Origin: Otis tarda
Taxonomy: Eukaryota > Chordata > Aves > Otidiformes > Otididae
Assembly: GCA_026413225.1 (NCBI GenBank)
Contig: CM048560.1
Coordinates: forward strand, 14,030,001-14,094,000
Direction: 5' to 3'
Length of the DNA: 64,000 nucleotides
Part shown: positions 1-14,000 of the stretch, one piece after another
How positions within the stretch are numbered: position 1 is the stretch's first letter
How the letters are laid out: every line of letters starts with the position of its first letter
Notes under the pieces: generated by a model
What the model was told of the DNA's origin: nothing
Database searches by the model: none
Seen by the model: the letters and a program-made list of their open reading frames with translations, nothing else
Position numbers and translations under genes: made by a program

Positions 1-3000
1 TTTTTTTATTAAAGAAGTTAATTCAAAAGGCAATTGAGTTGCTCTTTAAGCTGACGTAGTGTTATACCAATTTCTTAAAGAACAGTGAATCTCCCCCACA
101 CCACATAATCAACTTTGCCTTGATTCCAAGGAAGTTTCTTAGTTTGGCTTTGACAGTTAACAGCTTAATGGCAACTCTTGGTTAATTATTAATGCAGACA
201 TAATAATGCTTATTCCTTAACTAACCTTCTAAGCAATACAATTATCAAAGGAATATTACCTGCTGAAAACTCAGTGTCATGTCACAGTCTAGATCAAAAA
301 TTGTAAACCTCAAAGTATGGCTTTTTGCCTGTAGGAAAATGGTTTTTCATAATTTTTCTGATTGTTTTTTAAACAAGGACATCCTTTTACAGTTATGCAT
401 TTATTTAATTGTGTATCTTCCCTAAAAGATGTACCTTCATTTTTCAGGTCCCCAGAACCTCCCAAATCCACTGAAAGGTTGTGGCTGTCCCTTTCAGGTT
501 CAGATGAGCTATTGCCTCTCTGTTCCTCCCAGTGAGGCAGAGCCACTGCCAGCAGTGGGGCTGCACCCAAACATTACACAGTCGGCTTCTTGAAGGAGTT
601 TAAGGTTCAGTTTGTTGGCCAACATTTCTTTTAATCAGTCTATATTCAATGAGCTACCACTGTGGGATTGCATAGATAAGGCTTCTCGCTCTCCATGATG
701 ATGGCAGGGCTGGAGTCAAGGTAACAGAAAGCCGGTGAACAGTTCATAACAGGTTCACACAGCAAAAGCTTTGAAGCTGTGCAGCGCTTTATGAACATTT
801 TGCTGTCCAGGTGCTTTTTCTGCTAAGGCTGTAGGATCTGATCCTCTAGTCACTGGAGTCAGCCCCACCAGCTCGCAGGTAGGAGCTCCTCCATGTGTCA
901 GAAAAGGTTTATTTAGACATTTTCTTTGAGTAAACGTAAAACATACCAGAGGAGCCTATTACATACACATCTGCCATCACCCGTTCTTTACGAGGCTGCA
1001 AGGGACTGTTTGTGCAATATAGAGGGCAGGGCTGATATGTAATATTGAAGTGTGATTTAGGCATATGAAAGAAAACCCCTTGATGTTCCTCCTGGCCTGC
1101 AAAGCTGCTGCTGGAAGCTTAGTTTCCTGGTTTAGGCCAGCATTATCTTTATTTTAGTGATGCTATCAGTGAAATCCTGCCCATAGCTATCAGGCAAATG
1201 AAAGAATTTCAATATATAAAGCCCAAATCTTTTTGAAAAGGCACTATTTTGGGTGCAGGCTGACAGCAGCAGGGGCCAGCAGCTCTTTTTTTATGCCTGT
1301 ATTTATTTCCTTTTTCTCTGGTCATGTGTCTTGCCACAGATCACTTGTCAAGCAATGGAGTCTGCACCAGGCAACCATTTAAAATCATTCAGTGCTTAAA
1401 GCCACTGATGTCTTATCCATACAAGCGATCTCTGTTTTACTTTTATTCCGGCAATTTCCACTGGTGACAGCTCCCCTCTTGGTAGCTGAGAGGCTTTTTG
1501 TTCTTGTCTTTGTACGTGTTTTCAGTCTAAGGAGAGAGAAATGCATTGTTTACAGACCCTAGGTATGAACCAGTAACACAGAAAGAGGCAGCATGCTTCT
1601 GTCTTGGAATTGTTTCCTCTTTATGGTCAAGACACAGCCCATGATGACTAAACCTTGCAGCCCTGCAGACTGCGCAATCACGCTTCTCTCTGGGGAAGCT
1701 GGTTGTGGTTAACCAACAGCTGGGGTTTGCACACTGAACTCTGAGAAAAAGGAGGCCTCTTTTCTTTCTTTTAAGTATTTAATTGACTTGTGCTTTCTAA
1801 GTACCTGTACATAAATTCAGAATGTTGTAATTTGACCAGTAACTCGGGACTACCTGCCAATGGTCCTGTCTCTGACACTGGACGGAGGGGGCATCATTGC
1901 AAAAACTGGAGTTGTTGGGCCAAGAAAACACACTTGATTACATCTTCTCTGTCTGCTCAAGAAAGCTGATAAGCTGTGCCACTTCTGTATTCCACAGGTG
2001 GTGATTATCTAGCTAGGATACTGCAGGTGCAGTTTGAATTTTCTATTTTCTATTTTTTTTCCTACCACTCAGAGCTGCTGTTTCATGCTCTCTGCAGACA
2101 GACACACTAAAACATTACACCATTTTTACACTGGATTCTTTTCTTGAATATCAGATTTGCTTTTTAAGTGTTTAATTAATTTCAGTCTGCAAATCTACAG
2201 AAGGAAGTCTACAGAACAGAAGCTCTTAGCTGTAAGCAGCTGAAAGTTGAATTCCTAGTCAGACTTCTGGCACTTCAGGAATTATTTAAAGTGGCTGGGC
2301 TCTAACAACCTGTACAAAGCTATCTGAAAACAGCAAAAAGAGAATCCAGTAAGAACAGGAAGACTGTTTTTGAGTAATCGAATAGTTTAAGCACTTTCTA
2401 AGCAATAGCCTAAGGAAGGTAAGACTCTATAAAAGAAAAGTCTTTGGAAATAGGTCTAAATACACAATAGATTTTCTAAAATTACAAGTTTCAGAAGTAT
2501 TTGCATGACACAAAAAGGACAATGTTTGATTGTCTTAACAATAGATCTTGGTTTTGCATGATGATAGTGCTACTAGAAAATCAGAAAAATAACAACATGG
2601 TCACATGAAAGCCTCTATGTAACTGATTACTAAAGTCATTCCACCCATAATTTATGGCCTAGCTAAAGGGGAAAATAAATTAAAAATAAATAACAAACAT
2701 AATGAACTGCAGCCCACGTTTTTACCAAGGCTGCAAAATCTCCAAGGGCGCTTCTGATTTCTGAGAGCAGCTTTCTGCTCCGGCAGAACATACAGGTAAA
2801 ATCAATGCAACGCGCACTGGGATTCCTCATCTCAGCCAACTAGACATTACATTTTCTTAGAGGAGCCTAAATTAGAGGCACAGTATTTAATTTTTGGTTG
2901 CACTTAAACATTCATATCCTTCCAAGTAAGCCTATTCAAGCTCAATTTCTTGAACTCTCACATATCTAGTATTCAGACTGTTACTGCTGCCTATCTTGTT

Positions 3001-4664
3001 GGAATCCTGTTTATAGGACTGTACACTACTGAGATTTTAGGAGCTAAAAACAGCAGGCAAAACTGAGTATTAATAAATGCAAATTAATTCTCACTGGGGA
3101 AACGCCAATTCTATATATACACACTGATGGAAATTAAATTATTTAGTAAACTTCACAATAGCTCTTAATGTGAATGGACAGTTCTATGGAATGGCAGCTC
3201 AGCATTCAGTGGTACTTTAAAAAATAAATTACGGATTAGTAAGAAAGGATGATGTAAAAAATCAAAACGTAATTATGACAACATGTGCATTTCTGGTGTG
3301 CCTGCATTTTGAACACTGGTTGCAGCAGACCTAGAAAAGACAGAGAAAAGCAATAACAATGAGCACAGATGCGAAATGCCTTTTGTACAAGATGATATTA
3401 AGCTACGACTCTTCCTGTGGGAAAAGATGCAGTGCTCAGAAGACACACTAGAGGTTTGTAAATTCTTGAGCGGCAGAAGGAAGACAAATAGGAAACAGCA
3501 TCCGCTGCCAGCACTGCTGGACAAGACACTGCGTGGCGCAGCCCTTCGGCACCACAGGGCCTTTCTCATAACATGGACTCGCCTCTCATCTCTAAGTTGT
3601 CCAAGGTGGGAGAGATGCATGCTTCCTGCAGTATTTCAGAAGCATTTTAGCTGCTATTGCATAGCTGAAAAAACCCCAGAGCTGAGATTTCTTTAGTACT
3701 TCATGGGGGCAGCATGAGAGCAGTCTTCCTTGCGTTGCTGAAAAGGCTGTGCTGGTATTCCAGGTCTCACTTGCAATCTAAATTTCTTAAGATCAAAGCC
3801 ACAAAAAGGACTTGGACAGGTCCACAGCCACCCATGTCCAGCCGTGTGCTCAGGAACTGACCCCTCACAGCGATTAGGTGACTGACAAGAGCAAGCTCAC
3901 AAATGGCCACCAGAAAAGGTGAAGGTGATAGCTGAAGCCCTGCTGTTCTGCAAGGCCAGAGCTGCGGTTACGCTGTCTCCAATTCCTGCACTTCATTCAT
4001 TCCATTTTCACACTTAGGCTTGCTCAGACCTTCACTATCAGGGAGAAAAACTGCAGGAATTATGAGTGCAGACTGACAGACCTTTTGGGTGGAATAATTC
4101 AATGACTGGAATGCTTTAATGCATATTGCATGAGTGAAACAGCTAATCATTTTAATGCAAACCTCTTTTTTCCTTTCCTGTCCCTTTTTCTTCCACACTG
4201 GCTATGCAAAGTGGGATGAAGTTAGGCATTACAGGAGGGTCCACCATGGAGTAAAAGGTTTGATCCTGCAAATTTCAAATGGAAGCTGTTGTGTCGGCAG
4301 GATCAGAGCTGCGACTAACATTGCATCACTGCAGAAACAGTGTTTCACTAACTGTCAGGTTTTTCTTTATCCTTTAAAAATGTCAAATTGAAGATGTTTA
4401 ACAGTCACGTAACTACTGCAAACTGAAAGCTGAATTAACAGTACTTGAAAGCAGCATTAATCTCACAGAACATGTTGAGCATCTTTCCATACCACGTTGC
4501 CATTGGGTGACTAGCACAATCTATTAAAATACTCCTAAGGAGCTCCTTGAAGAGTATGATAGGTAATTTTACAAGTACAAGAAACTTCTCAACAAAGAGA
4601 ATATAACAAGCATACTAAAATACCGAAATACTTCTTAATGACTAGAATACAGAATGAAGACAAG
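1..4664. other. Intergenic region downstream of SNX7
   Basis: This is AT-rich sequence with only short ORFs (115 codons or fewer), none with a recognisable family. In other vertebrates PLPPR5 lies beyond the SNX7 3' end, but none of its exons is seen here. No mobile element was identified. Confidence 0.7.
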
Positions 4665-4993
4665 CTTTCCTTATCAAACTTTTTATTAAAATGGAGCTAT
4701 TTTTACATATTTAAAATACTTTATATCCAAATTATGTAATATTTATGAAAACAATTGTATGCAAACACTTGCATAAAAATATGTAAAATCACAGCTAAGC
4801 AATATAAAGCAATATATAGCATGTTCCAAAATGTATTTCAGGACTAGAATACCTGAGTTTTCAGTAAGCTGGTTTCCTGCATTTCACTGATTTTAAACAG
4901 TTAAATTTAATAATGAATCTGATCTTGTATAAAGCACTTCTTTGGTTGGGAGAAACTGCATGAAGATCTGCAGAGATCAAGCAGAGATATAAT
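4665..4993 (-). other. SNX7: SNX7 3' UTR (inferred extent)
   Basis: This is the sequence after the stop codon, read on the minus strand. It is very AT-rich and has no competing coding signal. The end is placed about 15-20 bases past the AATAAA at 4682-4687. The real cleavage point is not visible in genomic sequence, and longer forms using later signals are possible. Confidence 0.5.
4682..4687 (-). terminator. Poly(A) signal of SNX7
   Basis: The plus strand reads tttatt, which is AATAAA on the minus strand, about 307 bases after the SNX7 stop. The next minus-strand bases turn T/GT-rich (TTGTCTTCATTCTGTATTC), as expected of a downstream element. It is the first canonical AATAAA after the stop. 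Confidence 0.6.
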
Positions 4994-5074
4994 TCAAGGC
5001 CTATCTTCAGAATCTTCTTCCACGTGAAGATCTACTGTTTGAGATGCTAGGAAGGACTCCCATGTAGCAAGGCA
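4994..5074 (-). CDS. SNX7: SNX7 coding exon 9 (residues 428-453 and stop)
   Basis: The acceptor is a run of 13 T followed by CAG, before TGCCTTGC. The exon encodes [20 protein letters not shown] followed by DSEDRP and TGA. The strong match to the human C-terminus identifies it although it is only 27 codons long and lies 9.07 kb from exon 8. Confidence 0.95.
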   Translation of the reverse strand, partial: CLATWESFLASQTVDLHVEEDSEDRP

Positions 5075-8000
5075 CTGAAAAAAAAAAAAACCACAGCACC
5101 ACAGGTATATAAGAATACAGCAGACAGATTTCTGTAAAACTGGTAGCCAAGGAAAAAAAGAAAAAAAAAAAAAAGGCAGGACACATACGCATTGTCACAA
5201 GCTGCTTTTGTGGGACTATGGTAAGAGCAAAGTATGGTTTCCCAGGCAGCTCAGTGATACGCAAAATGTTAGCGAACATGCAGAGTGAGCTGTAAAGGTC
5301 ACTTTTACCTAATGACAAGTGCACAGTGTGAGCATCGTAATTGTATGTGTTAGCATGGAAGATGCTAACATTAATTATGCTCTTCTTTAATCTCTCCCTT
5401 TAGTTACAGGCAAAGATGCCTTCCAAATAGAAAGCACACTGTCAGGCACAGTTACTTTGTAATCTCTGTGGATTCCTATTGTATACCCAATTTTCTTTCC
5501 AAGTTAAATTAAAACAGTTTTTTTTCTAAACACATAGAGAATTCATTTTTCCCCTGAGTAATGGGAAAGAAAAGGGACCAGAACGGCAGGGGGTAGGGGG
5601 CAGTGGGGAAATTGTCATCCTTACAACAAGTGGCATTTCTCTCCTCATGGAAAAATGTATTTATAATTCTGCAAATTATTTTTTTTTTATTTGAAGCACC
5701 AAGACTGTAGGTAATAAAATGAAAAAAAAAAGATAAAATAAAACCCCCAAATTATTTTTGTTCAGTTTGGCTTAAATGAGTGTTGATAGCTTGGCAAACC
5801 ATTATTAATGATAGATTAGTGTTGAAAGTCATGGCAAGGCTATCACTAGGTAACCCACGGCGTGCTGATGCTTGTCACCCAAAGTACCAGGTTTCTACTA
5901 TTTCAAATCTGTCCTTACAACAGGGCAGGCAAATTCATGCAATAATTTTGTTATTTTGATGCTACTAAAAAAAGCCCCTTCAAATTGAAATGTTCTAATA
6001 AAATTTTGACTTATACACTCATACCTATTGTTCTTGACAATGCATTTTATTTACTGCCTACTGTACCAGGTTTTTTTTTATGAAGAATCTGAAATATTCA
6101 CAATAAATAAGTCTTCTGCAATTTCTCAGGAAATCATAGAATCATAGAATGGTTAGAGTTGGAAGGGACCTTCAAAGGAGCAGGGACATCCCCGACTAGA
6201 TCAGTTGCTCAGAGCCTCATCCAGCCTGGCCTTGAATGTTTCCATGTCTTCTTTTGTATTAAAACCTGGACAGCATACTCCATTTATCTGAACTTTGATT
6301 TAAATCAGTACCCTCAAAACAGCATCATTTCCTAAGTGAAAACTTTTGTCATAAGCTATTCAAGCCACAGGAATTTGCTATGCCCACCTACAATGAAATA
6401 CCTAGTATCCGTCTCTCATTGCGTAGGAGACATTGAAAATAGACTAGCATTCATGCTGCTTGAACTTACAGCCACCCAGCTCTGCCTTATTAGACATTTC
6501 TAATGAATGACTTCAAAAACTCTGCCCTTAAATATCTTATAGCGATCTTCCAGTACCTCAAGGGGGCCTATAAGACAGGGAGAAATTCTTTAGCAGGGCC
6601 TGTTGTGATAAGATAAAGGGTAATGGTTTTAAAATAGAGGGAGGCAGATTCAGACTGGATATAAGGTAAAAATTTTTTACACTGAGAGTGGGGGAATACT
6701 GGAACAGGTTGCCCAGAGAGGTGGTTGATGCCACATCCCTGGAAACATTCAAGGCCAAGTTGGATGGGGCTCTGAGCACCTGATCTGGTTGGAGATGTTC
6801 CTGCCCCTTGCAGCGGGGTTGGACTGGATGGGCTTTAAAAGTCCCTTCCAACCCAAACTATTCTATGATTCTATGAATAATGTTAAAGTACAAGCTCAAA
6901 AAGCAAAATGAAGAAGACATACGCGATGATCAGAATTGGGGCAATCCATGGTAACACAAAGATGCAGAACCAGGGATTCCCATAAAATGATGGGTAACAA
7001 AAGTAACATGAAAAAACAAACAGAAGTCAGCAGCAATTATGCCTCTGGAAACATAAAAAAGTAGAAGAAGTGGGTCTGCAAGATAATGTGAGAGGTTAAA
7101 ACAGCCAACTGACCTAAGAGATCACAAAGAAAAAAGTATGTGGGAGCTTGTTTCTGTGTAGGATTTTGGTTGTGACCAGACATGTTACAGACTGTTCCTG
7201 TTATTCACATATTGTTCCCTAGACTATGGAAACCATGATCTATTCCCCCAATCTTTATTTTCTGATCTTGCTAACAAAATTCCAAACTAACTTCTGCTGC
7301 TTTTGCGCACCACATTATGCAGCTGTTCAGAGCACATCTAAGGTTTGAATTACTGTGAAAAGAGAGGAATAACAGGATAAGATTCATGTGGAAATCTGCT
7401 TTCTTCATTGACTTTTTTGAGAAATGTTATTTTGAAATGGTAAACATAAAATCAGGGAGAAATGGTGAAAATAGTGCTAGCATGAACAGTGATCTGCAAG
7501 TGTTGCAAACTGATTTCTGACTTAAAAGGTCTTTTTGACCTTTTGTATAAAGCTTTCAAGGTTTGATCATTAGATTCTCCCCTACTTTATGTGACACTGT
7601 GGCAGATAGTCTATCTGAGATGCATGAGCTGCAAGGTGGCATCTTGGTTTTAAAATGTCAATGAGGCAGCTGCTAGCAATGTGTCTTCACTGCGGCACTC
7701 GGACTCAGATTTGTTTGCTAGAGCTCAGCCTGGATTACCCTCCTAGAAAGCTGCAAGGCACATCTGTTTTCCTAGGCTTATTCTCGGTGTGGGACAAGAA
7801 ATAATCACTGTTTCTTGAAGAGTCTTTTGTTGGCAATGACTGACCTTTTTTTTCTGAACCACAGTTTAATTTATACCATATAAATGTTTTTTATGTTTTG
7901 TCATTCTGTAATTTCAGTAATGTGAATTAAAATACATATATCAGCACTGGCTGGAATGTAAAAATTGCTTTCTGTTACCTTTACAACACTGAGCCAAACT

Positions 8001-11000
8001 GCACATGTAAAAATTCAACCACAATATGATGCTTAACCAGATAGACAGAACCTACTGAAGTCTTCGAGACAAAGATGCAAATCATTTTTTTTCAGTTACA
8101 CAAGTTATTCAGATTTTAATTTATCCTCATTTATATAACCAGAACACATTTTCCAAAATGCAAGAGCAATGGTGGCTCATTTCACTGTCAGACATCACAG
8201 TGCTGCTACAGCTGACAAGTTTTATAATTAACCATACCAAAACAAAACTAGGTCTCTGTGCCTTAGGCTCAAGCTTTTTATATTGTGAAGCATGAACTGC
8301 ATGAACGACATTTTGTTAGTGATGTATACTTCAACATTATTACAGAATGATTTTACTTCATTCTCCTGGGAAGCTGAAAACAGAGATCTAAAGAGAGGAT
8401 CAGCCAGCTTTCACAAAGGAGACAGAAAGGAAAAAAAAAAAGAAAAAACAAACCCAGGAAATTAAGTGTACATGCATAGGATTGAAATTCATAATCCAAT
8501 TACTTGTAAAAGCCTGGCAGAAGACATAGAAAAGCCTAAATACACATAATGAAACAGCAAGATCTTAAATAAGGTCTTAAATAAGGCACCTTTACCTAAA
8601 ATATTCTGAATACTACTGCAGGTCACACATCTATTCTGCAACATCATTTTCAGAAAAAAACAGCAAAAAGGTTTTCCTATAGTACAATTGTATATCTAAC
8701 TAAAAAGGAGATATAAAAATAGAACGTGTAGTAGGGATGAAAACAGCAGCAGTGTGTCACATGCCATGTGTGCTTCTGTTCCAGTTCCCTGTTTTCTGTG
8801 GTTGATATAATTTATGATGGAATTTTCTGGAGCAGAATCTGAAAATGAAGTCTTGTGTGTGTCTGACACAGACATAAAAAGTACTTTCATGGTTTCTGGG
8901 TGCAAGGAAACAAAATCTAGAGTGCATAGAAATAGTGATTCCCACTATAAAAAAAAAGTCTTCCTAAAAGGATTTAAAATAAATTTTTATGTTTGAAGTG
9001 AATGAGGGTTCAAAGATGGATCCTGGCTTTGAAGCGACATTGGCAGAGACAAACTGGCTCAGCCACGTGGGAGCCTTTGAAAATCACGTGAAGTTTGTTT
9101 GTTAGCTAAATTCCCAGGCATTGCTAAGGTAGGATGTGATCAACATGTATGAGCAGCTAACTTTTTGCTACGCAACCAAATGACTAGTTAAATACATCAC
9201 TACAGAGGCCCCTAGGGCAAACAGCAAATCTCATCTATTTTTCTACAGCTTTTAGGAGATAGAGTGGTACATAAGGGCTTTGGAATTAGAAGGAAGCTGC
9301 TGTAATGGGGAAGGAGTATTGTTTTGCTCTAATTAATCTTTTGGATCAATTTATGCCTGTACAACAATGTAGGTCAAAGAAATAAACTAAATTTTGCTAG
9401 AAATAGTTAAGAAAATCAGGAAATTATTTATATTTTTGGAAAAGAGTAAGCTGTGTCAACACCGACAAGAACCTCGCTATATCAAAGATAACGTTAGCTT
9501 TTTATCTGATTAAGCTGCGAAGCTGTAACAGGATTAGTTTGACATGAGAAAAATATGCTCATCCGTGCACAAGAAAAAACACGTTCTTTTAATGCCAAAA
9601 CTAATTAATTATCATCATACATTATGAAAAAACTCCAATCTTCCTGTATTTGCTAGAGTGCCTCATGAGCAATGGAAAACCAAACTCTGGTATATTTGCT
9701 GGATTTATAGTGTCTAGCTAGTCCTTGGATTGGGCTGCAAAATCTAGCCACTTATTCTGGTGCTTTTTCTCAGTAGAATAGGTTAAGAAAGTTCTTTGCT
9801 GAGAAAAATTAAAGTGTTTCTTTTTCTTTGATGCTGTAAATGTTCTAGAGACTATAGTAAACACATGCGAAAAACAAAAGTAAAAGTTTAGTAAATGTTT
9901 AATTGCTATTACCCTTTGAACCCAGAGTTCAGCATTGCCTGGTTTGGTTTTGCTGATTTGTACCAGGAACACTTCAGACATGCTAGCTAAATGATAACAG
10001 CACCACCACCAATAACTCTGCGTCTTGTTTTGGTTTTAGTAATGCTGTATCTTTAGGGCTCTGCAGAATACCTATATCTAAATAATGAAAATACTCCTGG
10101 TGACAATCAGCTTTCTCAGCTGTAAGCTCCACCCTGTGGACAGTTTGTGATTTTAGCTGTTGGGCAGATAACTCTTCTGGACTAAGATGTGCTATTTCAG
10201 ACCACAGTGTCACACCTAAGGCATGGGGAAAAGGAATAAAATAAATGGTATGTGGTTATGTCCTGCCTCTGGCTAGGATAGAGTTAACATTCACCTGAGC
10301 TGGGAGAACTGGAGCTGCTGTCCCCTATGGCTGGGGCACCCAGCTGGGGTAGGTTACTTATTAGCTAACAGCTGGGGTAAGTTTACCCAAATTGGCCCAA
10401 GGGCTCTTCCATCCCATGGGACATCATGCTCAGTATATAACTGAGGAGGGTGGTAAGGGGAGCCTCCTGTTACTCAGGAGGAAACTGAGCATTGGGATTT
10501 GCTGTGAGTTATTGTCCTATATTTGTTTTTCATCTCTGTTTTCTTCTGTTATTTCTCTTAAATTTATTTTTTTTGTTTCATCTCAAGCCATGAGTTTTGC
10601 TGCCTTTTGTTTACCAGTTCTCCTCTCCATTCTATTGGAGGGTGGGGGGAGTGAGTGAGAGACTGCATAGCTTGGCCCTGAGCGGGGCTGAACTACGACA
10701 GGTTAACACATGCTTCATTCAAGAACTTTTCTCTGTAAGGCAAACAAATGGATGCTGTTTGCTTCAGAAATAGGAGTAAAGTTCTGAATTCTTAAAAATT
10801 AAAACATTTTCATACTCTTTCACAAAATCCTCCCTATTTTAGTAATGCGCTTACAGTCATTATGAATAGAGTATGTTATTGGCTTTAGGACTTTTGGAAT
10901 ACAAAGAAACTTAAGCATGTATTCAACTCTTTTCCAGAAGCAAAGAAAAGGAAATAGAGAACTCTCTGAACTCTTGAGACCACCTACAGGAATACCAAAT

Positions 11001-14000
11001 GATTGGTCAGTCATGGTAATTCTCAGCTACTAAATGATATTATATTTAAATGTGTTATAACATAGCTTGTCCATTATCACATGAAAGCCTTTATTCTCAC
11101 AAGCCTGCATAGGAGCACTCTGTAAATTTGCAACATTGGGCTTTAGTTAGTGTCTTTGTTACCACAGCATTGAAAGAGACAAAGAGATTGCGATTCCACA
11201 GCTGTAGAAACAAAGGAACACTTCTTCTTCAAGTATATTAAATGTAGAGAGTCAATAAACTGGAAGGCTACAGAAATATCTCCATTTGTTTTTAATTAGT
11301 AAATCCAGAGAAATATAATTACAGGTAACACTTTAAAGTAGCACTTCATGTAACGTGAACGTTAATTCAGCTTGAGGGAGACATAACTCTTTTATGCTAG
11401 CTAAGTAATGCTTGACAAGTTGACAGCTGAATCCTTAGGCGACTACAATTACGGAAAAATCCAAACAAATGTAAGGTCATGCTCTTTCCCCATATTGTGA
11501 CAAAAAGGAAATAACATTTTAGAAATTCTAGTGTACTTTGGTACACTGCTATGTTGTACTTGATCATACTGGCTTTACTTTTATACAGTCTTGAAGGATT
11601 GGATTCTCTTCTGCAAAAGCCACCAGAAAACATCAGATGTCTGTCCCTCACTTAAGGGATGCAGAGAATGGCTGCTAACAGGAATGACCCCTGGTTAGGC
11701 TGTGCACCTGGGAAATGAAGTCAGCAAGACTGGGGAATAAGGAGGAGCACAGTGAATCGCTGCCATTGAGAAGGGAATGGGACACTGCTTGTGGAGAGGC
11801 AAGGACAGGAGTTTATCTGGGGGAGGAGGGGAAGCTGTGGAAAGGAGGAGAAGCAGGTAGTGGCTAAGTGAGAAAGCAGAAGATGATTCCTCACAGGAGA
11901 TGGACAGAAGAGCCGGGCAACTGAATCATATCCATGGTGCCTGGGAGCATGCTTTGGGGGAAAAAAAAAGGCAAGAAATAAGATGAGGGATTCTACAGTA
12001 AGAAAAGGCTTAGTAAGCATCAAATGGTGCATCAAAAACATGAACGAGCAATTAACTTTGGACATGTAAGAGAATGTTAATGATGCAAGTAATGACTGAA
12101 CAAGTGAAAAACACTGTAGCAGGCACTGTATTTGTGCATGAGTTTAATGAGTGAGACTCAAACTTATCTTTAAGGTAGGATTTTGTTTTCTCCTGAAAGC
12201 ATAAAAAGAATATTCTGATTCTCAGGTTTCTGAGATTCCTTTCCTGAAGTTTCACTTCCAAACAGCGAAAGCAGATGCCAGGGCTGCTTTTTCTGCTGTT
12301 TTCAGGAGCGCGTTACACATCTGTAGTTTGTAATATAAGGGCCTCTGACAGTAATCACTTCTCCAATAATTAACCATCAGCATTAACCACACACCTCAAA
12401 TAAACACGCACATTTTAGATCAAAACTCCCAATCTAAATATTAATTTTATAAATTTCTCTGAATGTCAGGATTAAGATAATGATTTTCTGATAAAACAAA
12501 AAAAATCGGTTAGCCTCACTTTCCAAAAAAGGAGTGATACAGTTAGCACAAGGTTTTCTATTATTGCAACTGCTGCAGTAAAAGAAGGTGTTTTTTTCTA
12601 AATCTAGATCTAACAAGATATAACAGCAAAAATATTTTATGCAGACTTTGATATTCAGGAAAAGCACCGATAAAGAATAATGTCTCAGTATAAACACTTT
12701 GTCCAGTATTTTAGAGTCTGTTTAAGAAAAACCACTGGCAGTTACAGAGATAGCTGAACCATTTTCTGCAGTTTGTGACTTAATGATAGTAATTTCATGT
12801 AGAGTAGGAGCTTTGGTGTTCTGAATTAAAATTCTAATTCAGCAAAAAGTATTTCTAGACAGGAAAGAGAGCCAAATAATTATTTTTGTTTTAATTTAGC
12901 TAGTCATTCATTAACAAAATATTCTAATATATTTAGCATCATTTTAAGATACATATTGCTGGTATAGAGGTCAGAGATCATCAATAACTGAAGAAAATGT
13001 AAGAGGATGCCAAAACTTTGCTGCTTGATTTCAGAAAATATTTTGATCTTAATATGTAACAACAGATTGTCAATGTCCATGCATCTGACAGACTGTATGT
13101 TAATTAATTAGACTTGATGATCGAGAGCTCTGTCTTTTCAATTATGTTTTAACAAAATGATTTGTAAAATCAGGACACTATCATTAGCTAATGGGCAAGC
13201 CATAAAAAGTTCAGAATGCAGGATTGGAAGTTACAGATATCAACATATATCTGTCAAAATTACTAATTCATTATTAATAGATGGCTTAGTTTATTCCAAT
13301 GTTTTTCCTCAAATAAGGAGAAATTATTTTTAAAAATTCAAGACGTCTGGGATATTTTCAAAATGCACACTTCAATCAACAATGTGTTCCCCATGATAAA
13401 CCTTCACAGAATGCTTAACATATTTGTTACATGTTTTCAAGTTCTCTTTCTTAGTGTATATTCTTGTAAAAGAGAATTCTTACCAAGAATATTATCTGTG
13501 GCATTTGAATTGAAAATAAAAATCTAATTTCAACCCATTTTCTTTCTTTCTAAAGTAGCATATTTCAATTATAAAAAGATTCAGTTTATTAATTGTATAC
13601 ACTTGCAGCATTTGTATTTTTGAAGTGCAATAAGCTTTTCATATTGACTTCTTAAAATTGTATTGTTCTTCTTTATCCTTGTAAAGTCTGATTATTTAAT
13701 GTGAAAGACAATTCCTTAGAGAAATAACAGCGTGGACTTCCTGAATGTACGGTCTTAAATGGAATCACATTTAAATGTTTTCCTCATTTACACAAGTTTC
13801 AGAGGGCTTCTTCATGCAGTTACAGCAAAAGGTTTCCAAACTGAAATACAGCAGCTGACATTGAACTGAGAAATATGTTCCAAATTGTTGTGGTTAGTAA
13901 AACAAGAGTGCCCTCTGTTGATGATGAACTCAGGATCAACCACTTAGCCACAAATAAAGTAAGTTTTGCTTGAAACATGCCAAATGAAGCATAACTGCCT

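Noticed and set aside
3860-3950. Possible third MIR fragment (aggtgactgacaagagc)
   Set aside because: Only a short part fits, and the next MIR segment is missing.
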